NCBI GenBank assembly: GCA_034359265.1
Contig: CP136892.1
Coordinates: forward strand, 82,700,001 to 82,764,000
Reading direction: 5' to 3'
Length of the DNA: 64,000 nucleotides
From: Canna indica
Taxonomy: Eukaryota > Streptophyta > Magnoliopsida > Zingiberales > Cannaceae
The position numbers were made by a program, and so were the translations under genes. The notes under the pieces were generated by a model. The model was not told where the DNA came from. It was given only the letters and a program-made list of their open reading frames with translations, and made no database searches. Below are positions 56,001 to 64,000 of this stretch, in pieces (position 1 is the first letter of the stretch; every line of letters starts with the position of its first letter).

Positions 56001-57714
56001 ACCAATTAGTAAAGCAAACGTCAGAATAGCATTAGAACAAAACAAGAACATGTATTGCATGTGGAAAAAGGAAAAAAAAAAAACGATCAGTGTGAGTTAT
56101 CAAGTGCACAGAAAAAAATATCTACACTTATTCAAGCTCCAATCTTCCCTTGCAAGAATAATGTCCATTATATTGTCGTGACTTGTAAGTTGCAATATCT
56201 AGTTGTCAATACCCAAAACAGATGCTCAAAGCGAGCAACTTTTAAGCGAAAATAATAGTTATAACACTTAAAACAGTCACATCAAAAATCATCAATGACA
56301 CAAGATTGCAATTTGTAGAGAAGCTATAAAAAACGAGGGATTGACCATAAAAACTTAAGGAACATGCAGCCGTACAATATCCATGAGCAAGTAAAAGGGA
56401 AATTATCATTATCATTATTATTAGAGCAATTTACCAGATCCAGATTTTGGGAATGAGAAATCCCAAAACCGGATCTAAAGATGGGTAATTCCCAAAACCG
56501 GAATTGAGTGGATCCAATACCTATTTTACCCCTGGCCAAAGTCTCTAACCAGTTAGAGACTTTAGTTAAAATTTTAAAAAAATATTAAAAAATAATTTTA
56601 ATTTATAAAAAATAAGAGGTATAATAGAAATGAGGTGTTAGAGTCTAAAAAATATATTTCCAAACTCTCTAATGATACAGAAATGAGGTGTTAGAGTCTA
56701 AAAATATATTTTCAAACTCTCTAAATCATTAGAGAGTTTTGCACAAAGTCTATAAATCCAAATTTAAATTAATAATTGTGAAATATTTTTGATATTATAG
56801 ACTTTGGGCAAAAGTCTCTAATGCATTAGAGACTTTTGCCCAAAGTCCATAAAACTAATTTTTAATTATGATGTTAGTGAAATATTTTTTCCAAAATATT
56901 TTGATAGACTCTAGCACATCTTTTATATCACATTTTTTTTTTTAATTAAATTTTATTTTTTATAATTATAAAATTACTATAAAGTATAAACAAAAGTTTT
57001 AACTCATTAGAGACTTTTGTGCAAAGTCTATAATAGCTTCATAATTTTTAAAAAAAAATATTTGAATTCATAAAATAATTTTTTAATGATACAAAAGAAG
57101 TATTATGATCTAGAATAATATTTTACATTAAAATATTTTATAATTTTTCACTTAAATTTAAATTTATAGACTTTGTACAAAAGTCTTTAGTACATTAGAG
57201 AATTTGAAAAATATTTTTTTTATTATCTAATATCTTATTTTTATCATAAAAAATATTTTATAAATTAAAATTATTTTTTATATTTTTGGGCAGAGGTAAA
57301 ATGAGTATTGGATCCACTTAATTCCGATTTTGGGAATCATCCCTCTTCAAATTCGATTTTGGAAATTTCTCATTCCCAAAATCCGAATCTGATAAATTAC
57401 TCTTATTATTATTTTTATTATTATCATTATTATTATTATTGCATTTTTCACCTCGAGATATGAGAAGCAAGAAGAGACTGCATATAAAAAAGAAGGCATT
57501 ACCAAAAAGAAAGGAAGATGCATACCAAGACGTCTCTGAAACCACCAATCATGATCTTAAAGAAAGAAGGCGGGTTAGAACTACGAGGAGGAGGAGGGGA
57601 AGAAGGAGAAGAGAGTTTCTTCCCCTGAGACCACTGCTTTGGGCAATCGTCGCAAACCGGCTTCTTCTTCTTCTTCTTCATACCAGCCATGACTTTTTGC
57701 CGTCCCTTCTCCAT
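53098..57714 (-). CDS. Two-B3-domain transcription factor (REM family-like), 4 exons
   Basis: Exons on the minus strand: 57714-57526, 55996-55054, 54968-54784 and 53343-53098. All borders are GT/AG, the phases fit (0, 1, 0), and the total is 1563 nt or 520 residues. B3 domain 1 spans the exon 1/2 join: PSFFKIMIGGFRDVL, then FIPPRFAG, VYLEDCHGN, FQKGWHDFVVDY and ELLVFKYV (about residues 48-140). A long basic, serine-rich linker follows. B3 domain 2 spans exons 3/4: DPILPNSLCFRLTLPSNEQ, then KIVILQDPSLRLWPVMYH, GFVGGWKDFAIANNL and GDQCEFL (about 415-515). B3 domains bind DNA and REM proteins act in flowering and meristem programmes, but this gene's role is unknown. The N-terminus KKKKKKPVCDDCPKQW matches the REM lead-in. 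Start chosen as the first in-frame ATG; residue 9 is another possibility. Confidence 0.85.
53884..54285 (+). mobile_element. LTR-like fragment with PBS-like site, in B3 intron 3
   Basis: Starts TGTTATGAGC, contains a TATA-like CTCTATATAAGAGAG near 54050, and reaches GGTTCATATCAGATTGG near 54262, which resembles a degraded initiator-tRNA PBS. The right LTR border is unclear. It is antisense to the B3 gene. Confidence 0.4.
56424..57402. mobile_element. Mutator-type MITE in B3 intron 1, with nested palindromes
   Basis: Ends GAGCAATTTACCAGATCC and, reverse-complemented, GAGTAATTTATCAGATTC. The inverted similarity extends about 110 bp (GGATTTTGGGAATGAGAAAT is shared). Flanks TTATTATTA at 56415-56423 and 57403-57411 match at 9 bases, though the site is low-complexity. 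The interior repeats the theme AAAGTCTCTAA / TTAGAGACTTT in several inverted pairs. Confidence 0.75.
56800..56847. repeat. 48-bp perfect palindrome
   Basis: Positions 56800-56823 (starting GACTTTGGGC, ending TCTCTAATG) are the exact reverse complement of 56824-56847 with no spacer. A second inverted pair, AAAGTCTCTAAC / GTTAGAGACTTT with a 2-base gap, lies at about 56538-56563. Confidence 0.95.
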
Positions 57715-58430
57715 CGCAAGACTCCCGTTTCTTCCCCCTTTTCTTCTTCAATCTCAGCACAAAAACATCAAAGAACTCTTCTTTTCTCCTCCTACTCCTT
57801 GCGCAATCTTCGCCCTTCAAAACCCCCCGACAAAGTATTCCTAATTCCTGCTGCTCTCTCTGCTACAATCTGCCTACTCTCTGCCTTTGCGAAGTTGGTA
57901 AAGGAATTATTAGCTGGCGCGGAATGGCAACCGCGGCGAGTACGAACGGATTAATTTCACTTTGTTGCTGCTCTGCCTACTCCGCCTGCTGCTAATTACT
58001 TCACTTCGTTGCTCAATTTGGTAACGCAATGGATTAATTTCAGATGTAGTAATGATGCAAATCTTTCTCGGAGAGACCGAACCCGCCTGATTCACCCGCC
58101 ATGTAGTTGCATATGTGGTGAACCCACGTGGGGGGCACCGAGGTGCCTCCAATAAGAGGCAGGGTATCGGATGACTGGTAAAAGAATGAGTATGAAGGGT
58201 ACGTGGCCAAACAAATTCCGATCTCAGTAACTTTAGGGATCATGTGCGATATTTCTGAAATTTTCCTGGTTGATTCAACATGGAAGTATTAATTAGATTT
58301 GGCACCCATTAGTGATGATAACTGGTCAAATATTTTCTTTTGTGGACCCAATGCTAGTTTGGTCTGCTATTAATATCTCCTTTTTAGGTTGTTAGGTTAT
58401 TAATATTGTATACATGTCAAATTTAAATAT
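57715..58430. other. Upstream region of the B3 gene
   Basis: A moderately GC-rich leader/promoter region of the minus-strand B3 gene; the pyrimidine-rich stretch just above the ATG is leader-like. No convincing TATA box and no separate gene were found. Confidence 0.35.
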
Positions 58431-58474
58431 ATATATATATATAATATGATTTTAATAAGTGTTTATAATTTAGG

Positions 58475-59990
58475 GTTTTTTTTTTAATTTGAATTTTGAA
58501 GAGTATAAATTTTTAAATTCTAATTTTGAGAGGAAAAATCTTTAAATTTGAAATGTAATGTTCATATCATTTTATTTCAGTCAAAGTCTTTAACTCATTA
58601 AAAATTTTGTCATAAACTTTTAAAAAATAAAAATAAAATTTATGAAATATTTTATGATAAAAAATATATTAGAATTAAAAAAATATATTTTCAAACTCTC
58701 TAATACAATATAAATTTTTGTAAAAAAACTATTAAATTATTTAAATTATAAATTATAAAATATTTTTGATGTAAATTTTTTTAGATCATAGTACCTTTTA
58801 TAACATAAAGAAATTATTTGTGAATTAAAATTAATTTTTAATAAGCTATAAAGTTATTATAGGTTATGGAGTTATAAAGCTATCATAGTGCCTCTTTTGT
58901 AGATTTCAGAGTTATAAAGTTATCATAATACCTCTTTTATATCATTACAAAAGTTAGGATTATTTTCATCTAATAACTCATAATTTTATAATTATAAAAA
59001 ATAAAATTTCATTCATAGTATAAAAAGATGTGCGGGAGTCTATAAAAATATTTTGGACAAAAAATATTTTATTATTTTTAATTTAAAACTAATTTTATAA
59101 GTTTTGAATAAAAATATGTAATGTGTTAGGAATTTTTATTTATAATAGTTTTATATTATAAAAAATTAAAATTTAATTCATAAAATTATATATGATATAA
59201 AAAATGTTCTAGAGTCTATAAAATTATTTTAGACAAAAAAAAAATTATTGTTTTAAATTTAAAATAAATTTTATAGACTTTGGGTAAAAAATTCTAATAG
59301 TCAGATACTTGTATTTATAATAGTTTTATAATTATAAAAAAATAAAATTTAATTCAAAAAACATATGTGATATAAAAGATGAGATAGATTTTTTTAAAAA
59401 CAAAAATAAAAAAAATCACAATAGGTGACCATACTAAGGATCGAATCCTAGATCATTAGACAACAAACAACATATTAGCTCAGTTGGCAAAGATGTGATA
59501 GAGTTTACAACAAATATTTTGGATAAAAAATATTTTATTATTTTTAATTTAAATTTAATTATATAGACTTTGGGCAATTATAGACTTTTTTTTCCAAAGC
59601 CTTTAATAGCTTCGTAACTCAAAAAATAATTTCAGTTCATGAAATATTTTTTTATAATACAAAAGAGGTATCGTGGTCGAAAAAATATTTTTCATCAAAA
59701 TATTTCACAATTTTTAATTTAAATTTAATTTTATAGACTTTGTATAAAAATCTATAATTATGCATTAGAGAGTTTGAAAATATTTTTTTAGACTCTAGTT
59801 TTTTTATCATAAAAAATTTCACAAATTAAAATTATTATTATTATATATATAATTGATTAAAGACTTTGACCAATGGTAAAATGGATATTTTGGATATTAC
59901 GTTCAGGATTCTGAAATTTCTATATCCAAAATTTGAATTTGAGATTTTTTACCTCCCAAAATTCAATTTTGGAAAACTATTGTTTATAAT
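58475..59990. mobile_element. Degenerate relative of the intron-1 MITE family (probable)
   Basis: Very AT-rich. It carries the same internal phrases as 56424-57402 (AGACTTTGGGCAA, AAAGTCTTTAACTCATTA, AGAGAGTTTGAAAATAT, GGTAAAATGGATATT). The right end (GATATTACGTTCAGGATT ... CCCAAAATTCAATTTTGG) parallels that element's right arm. No TSD was identified. It is larger and more decayed. Confidence 0.45.
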
Positions 59991-60004
59991 TTTATCAAAA
60001 TCTT

Positions 60005-60356
60005 AATAGTGTGTTTGTTAGTTCTATTTTCGGTTTTCGTTCGAAACTAAAAACGAGCTCGAAATTTTGTTTGTTAAACGAAAACATGAGCGGATTTTGA
60101 TTCGTGTTTCGAGGAAACTTATTTACGTGAAACACCATTTTACACTAATTCACGAAAACTACTTCGAGTAATTTTCCGCGTTTTTACGAAATTTGACTAA
60201 ACGAGCAATGACGAAACATGAAAACAATATATGTCAAGCAAACACGTTTTCGCTAAATAAAAAAATCGAAACTAAAAAATCGAAACTCGAAAACTCATTT
60301 TAATTTTCACGAAATTAAATTTGCTATAAAAAAAATTCTCAAACAAACGCGCCTAA
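60005..60356. mobile_element. Possible TIR element
   Basis: The left end TAGTGTGTTTGTTAG and the reverse-complemented right end TAGGCGCGTTTGTTTGAG are similar. The interior has inverted motifs (CGAAACTAAAAACGAG / AATCGAAACT). No clear target duplication. Non-coding. Confidence 0.4.
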
Positions 60357-60861
60357 ATATCTTAGGGTCTAAGTGATCACGTCAAAATTCCAAACATCAA
60401 TATCATATATTCAATATAATAATATAATATTTACGTAGGTACTTAAGTAGGTCATTAAAATATCCACTTTAATACATTATATATCCAAGTAGCTACATCA
60501 AGACGTCGCATCACCCCTGATGAAACTGGGACTAACTCATACGCTGTAGTTCGAATTCGAAAGAATCTCCGAGCACCACGTCATATCATAGATGGCCCAC
60601 CTGAGAATTACAAGTCAACATGGTTCACAGTACGATGCAGTTTTGGTTTGTGGGTACCCCATTTGGGGCCGCATTTTTTTTTTCAGGGGTTCATTAATTA
60701 TATACGTAACTACTAGTTACACATTAATTAAAGGATAAATACACTGCAATCAATCACGTACTTAGACATTAATTAAAGCCATCATTTCTTAATGCAAGTA
60801 ATCACCACGGACAAACGTACGTAATTCCCAAATTAATCAATCCTGCAGACGATACTCTGCA

Positions 60862-62493
60862 CTAGTCCGCTGCGAGAAGCCCCTCTCTCTTCTCGAAGGT
60901 CACCTCAAGCCCATTCTTCATGTACAGGGTGGTGGTGACCTTGGGCGCCACCTTCTGGCCTTCCACCACCTTAACCTTGTACCGGAGAAGGATCGCCGCC
61001 GCCACCATCTTCATTTGCACGTACGCGAATTTCTTCCCAATGCAGAGCCGCGGCCCGGCGTTGAACACCGCGTACTTGAACTGGCTCTCTGTCACGAACA
61101 CGCCGTCCTTGATCCACCTCTGTGGCTTGAACTCCCTGCAGTCCTTCCCCCATATCGACTCCATCCTCGCCATGGAGTATATGGAGTAGATGACCCTCGC
61201 TCCCTTCTTCACCACTGTGCCGTCGGGGAAGACGTCGTCCTCCAGAGCTTCCTTGAAGTCGATGGGCACCGACGGGTAGAGCCGCAGCGACTCCGAGATA
61301 GCCGCCTGCAGGTACTCCATCCGCTTGAGGTCGTCAACGGTGAAGACGACGCCGTCGAGGGCGTGAGTTGTCTCGTCTTCATGCCTGCTTTTGATGACGG
61401 CGGAGATCTCGCGCAGGATGCGCTCCTCGACGTGCCGGTGTTTGCTCAGGAGCCAGAAGAACCAAGCGAGCGCGACTGAGCTGGTGTCGCGCCCGGCCAA
61501 GATGAAGCTGGTGCAGAAGTCTTTGAGGAATTTGTTCGAGTACTTGGCCTTCATGCTTCCGGTATGATCATCGTCGTCGTCCATTACGGTTTCAGATTCG
61601 ATCAATCTCGAGAGGAGGTCGGAGCGGTCGGCGAATCTCGAGCCTTTTGAGTTCTCGAACTCCGTCCGCCGGTTCACCACGGTTTCCTCGGCGAAGTTGT
61701 GCACGACCCTGACGGCCGCCTTGAGCCGCTGCTCCGTGCCAACGTCGAAATGCCTCATCATCTTCCACACGAAGGGCGGCACAATAAAACGGAACAGCGA
61801 CAGCTCGGTGGCTTCCTCGAAGGCCTTGGCGAAGGGCACGGTGGGAAGGTCGACGGAGAGACAACCGGGATCGACGCCGAAGGCGGCGGTGCAGATGTTG
61901 TCGAAGGTGAACCGGAGGAACACCTCCTGGAGGTCCACACTCTCGCCGGTGGCAGCAACCTTGCGGAGGAGCGCGAGCAACTTCCGATGCACGAGGTCAG
62001 CGATGGTGCAAGCAGAGTACTCAGCGAAGCGGGCGGAGTGCATTTCGGCGGTGGCGGCGCGGCGCTGGTCTCTCCACGGCTGGTCATCGGCGTTGAAGAT
62101 GCCGTCGCCGAGGAGCTCAGCGAAGCGCTCCCGGTAGTACTTGCCTTTGGGGAAGTTGGCGAAGCGGGTCTTGAGCATGTACTGGATGGCGGCAGGGTCG
62201 ACGGTGATGACGCCGCTGTAGTTGGCGAACCAGATTCCGCGGAAGGGGAAAGTGCCGCCGGAGCGAGCGGCGGCGCGGGTGACCCACTCGTAGATGTCGG
62301 CGAGGTGGAAGAAGAGGGTGGGGAGGATGCCGAGGACGGGCCAAATCATGGGGCCTTTGGAGGTGAGGCGCTGCATGGCGGCGCTGCACGCGAAGAGCCC
62401 GAGTACGGCGAATGCCAAGTCGGAGGCGCACAGATGCTCGCTCGCCTTCGTCCCTGCTGCAACAACTGCAGCTGCTATCGATGCCATTATCAT
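60862..62493 (-). CDS. Cytochrome P450, CYP86 family (CYP86B-like fatty-acid omega-hydroxylase)
   Basis: Intronless, 543 residues. CYP86 enzymes omega-hydroxylate long and very-long-chain fatty acids in the ER for suberin and cutin, using NADPH-P450 reductase (family knowledge). All P450 landmarks are present. There is an N-terminal hydrophobic anchor, with FPFRGIWFANYSGVI and GDGIFNADDQPWRDQRR near 130. The I-helix is FILAGRDTSSVALAW near 335, ExxR is ESLRLYPSVP near 405, FKPQRW is near 455, and the heme loop FNAGPRLCIGKKFAY has its cysteine near 485. The GKKFAY heme-loop tail and TTTLYMKNGLEV end point to CYP86B rather than CYP86A. A second in-frame ATG lies two codons downstream. A TATTTAAT box lies about 60 bases upstream on the minus strand. 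Coding sequence is GC-rich and undamaged. Confidence 0.92.
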   Translation of the reverse strand: MIMASIAAAVVAAGTKASEHLCASDLAFAVLGLFACSAAMQRLTSKGPMIWPVLGILPTLFFHLADIYEWVTRAAARSGGTFPFRGIWFANYSGVITVDPAAIQYMLKTRFANFPKGKYYRERFAELLGDGIFNADDQPWRDQRRAATAEMHSARFAEYSACTIADLVHRKLLALLRKVAATGESVDLQEVFLRFTFDNICTAAFGVDPGCLSVDLPTVPFAKAFEEATELSLFRFIVPPFVWKMMRHFDVGTEQRLKAAVRVVHNFAEETVVNRRTEFENSKGSRFADRSDLLSRLIESETVMDDDDDHTGSMKAKYSNKFLKDFCTSFILAGRDTSSVALAWFFWLLSKHRHVEERILREISAVIKSRHEDETTHALDGVVFTVDDLKRMEYLQAAISESLRLYPSVPIDFKEALEDDVFPDGTVVKKGARVIYSIYSMARMESIWGKDCREFKPQRWIKDGVFVTESQFKYAVFNAGPRLCIGKKFAYVQMKMVAAAILLRYKVKVVEGQKVAPKVTTTLYMKNGLEVTFEKREGLLAAD

Positions 62494-64000
62494 CTCGGTT
62501 TACGAACAAGCAGTACTGCATGTGTTCATTCTTCGGAAGAAGAGGCGATTAAATAGATGAGGATCTGAGTAGGAGAAGATCGAGGATAATTAATATCCAA
62601 GTAGTAATTAATTGCTCATAAATCACAACATTAGGCGCCGCTAATAATCGTAGTTAGCTGTTTGCAAGGAAGCGGCTCGACACAGAATTAACTGAATTGA
62701 ATGTTAGCTGTTGCATGGCTTGTCCTCAAAAGATGCAAGAGATGTACCAGTTATTTGGGTCAATGGAGATGGTGGCGTACGTGTCCGCTGTGAGCGGCTG
62801 CTGATGCATGGTTGATGAATCATGGAAGGAAATGAGAAGGGGAGCGCATGAATACGTTATACGTTTTAGGATATGGAGTTAGGGCATGAATTAATGGACA
62901 CCTAAAGTGTTGACGTGTCATAATGGCTGACTATTAATTAATATGTATATAATGTGACGGCATCTATCAACTAATTCTCTGATGGGCTTCTCTAACCAAC
63001 TACACTTGTCTTTTTATTGCAATGGAATCAATGAGGTAATGATTACTAATTCGGTATATAGGCATTGATCAGGGTGGCCCGTCCATTAGGCCGAAAAGGC
63101 TATTGTCTCAGGACTCAAATTGATAAATTAATAAAAAATTTGGTACTTTCACGTAATGCATCAGTGGTTGATTGAGCCTCCAAAATTAACTTTAACTTTT
63201 TGATTTCCCACCCGGGCCCACCTCGGTACATGCACGAAATCAATGGTTGATTATTGAGCATCCAAAATCCACGTTGACTCTTTGACTTTTCACCTGGGGC
63301 CCACCCTTGGCGTAGGAAAGAAAATTATTTTAAATTTTACAGTACAGTTACATGAACGAAATTGGAATCCGGATTCTTCGCCTTCTCCCTCTCCGCCGGG
63401 CTCCGCATTGGCGCACTCCACAGTCCACGAAGTCAAGATAAAATTTAGTTTTTAATTACATCGATGTTCATCCGCCTCGAATGCTCATCTTCTTCGTCTT
63501 CGTCTCCGTCTCTCGCCGGCCCACTAGTCTTTTGAAGCAGAATCTCGACTCTCGTATCTCGTCGTTGCAACTGGCCCGCCAAGTTAGTGTGGTTTCGTCC
63601 TTGATGATTTCATTAGTTTTCTCTTGACTTTAAAGTCTCTTCAATGCATAACTTTAATTTATATACGAGTAATAGACATGAAAAATAATTCTTAATTCAC
63701 GCATAAATAATATTATTAATATATATTAATTAAGTTTAATAAACCTAATTAAATTTATAGGAAAAAAAAGAAATTTCATGAAAAATGACTATTCATGCAT
63801 AAATTATATAATCAAGTATATTAGTATATATGATAAGCTTAAGAACAAATAATTCGAATTCATTTTATTTTTTGAGTATAAAAATTTAATTAGTAATTTT
63901 ACATTTTAAAAAAATAAAAAAAATAAAATTTGCGTACATATTTATATTAATTTTATTGAATAAATGAAAAATTACATCTTAATATTTTGCCTTAAGACAC
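62494..64000. other. P450 upstream region and AT-rich flank, no gene
   Basis: About 62494-62900 is the probable promoter of the P450, with a TATTTAAT box on the minus strand at 62549-62556. At about 63165-63305 a 70-80 bp unit is repeated in tandem with divergence (GGTTGATT ... GAGC.TCCAAAAT ... CCACC both times). The last 400 bases are strongly AT-rich. No coding sequence recognised. Confidence 0.4.

Noticed and set aside
57439..57954. 171-codon plus-strand frame at the B3 exon 1 region
   Set aside because: Antisense shadow of exon 1 and its leader; exon 1 joins in phase to the B3 domain on the minus strand.
59409..59500. tRNA-like stretch (TAGCTCAGTTGGCA and GGATCGAATCC)
   Set aside because: The B-box-like word precedes the A-box-like word on the plus strand and no cloverleaf could be drawn, so it is not a tRNA gene; possibly SINE debris.
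61699..62556. Plus-strand 285-codon open frame opposite the P450
   Set aside because: Glycine/glutamate-rich antisense shadow of GC-rich coding DNA with no domain pattern.

Overview
This 64 kb window looks like plant nuclear DNA, most likely from a monocot. The evidence is a dense nest of plant-type LTR retrotransposons, LINEs and MITEs, long AT-rich intergenic stretches, and two intronless genes with strikingly GC-rich coding sequence, set among AT-rich surroundings. I cannot name the species. Nothing bacterial, organellar, rRNA or CRISPR-like was seen.

Layout. 1-5845: a broken minus-strand L1-type LINE interrupted by a hAT-type MITE. 5848-10612: duplicated block A, holding FAR1/MULE transposase debris, a three-exon cystatin/monellin-like gene that reads intact, and a LINE tail. 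10679-11750: two hAT-type MITEs. 12057-14275: a degenerate AT-rich tandem triplication. 14279-19931: a Ty3/gypsy element full of stop codons. 21856-23618: an orphan last exon, a third (inverted) cystatin-like fragment and a broken papain-type protease gene. 23760-28440: copia and chromovirus fragments in both orientations. 29414-36340: a recent 3.47 kb tandem duplication whose breakpoint lies inside a CACTA element. 37205-46456: duplicated block B, the same block as A in the same orientation, carrying a 5.2 kb copia element and a poly(A) retroposon at sites that are still empty in A. 47324-48021: a foldback Mutator-like MITE.

The right part is gene space. It holds an AZG-type purine permease (48401-50020, +), a two-B3-domain REM-like transcription factor with four exons (53098-57714, -), and a CYP86-family cytochrome P450 (60862-62493, -). 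The B3 gene carries a Mutator-like MITE in intron 1 and an LTR fragment in intron 3.

The three right-hand genes do not form a recognisable pathway: purine/cytokinin uptake, transcriptional regulation and fatty-acid omega-oxidation. I found no convincing undescribed multi-gene system. The most informative observations are structural: paired blocks A and B with reciprocal decay, a templated-filler junction in the CACTA-bounded tandem duplication, CAG-to-TAG decay of the gypsy element, and a 48-bp perfect palindrome in an intronic MITE.
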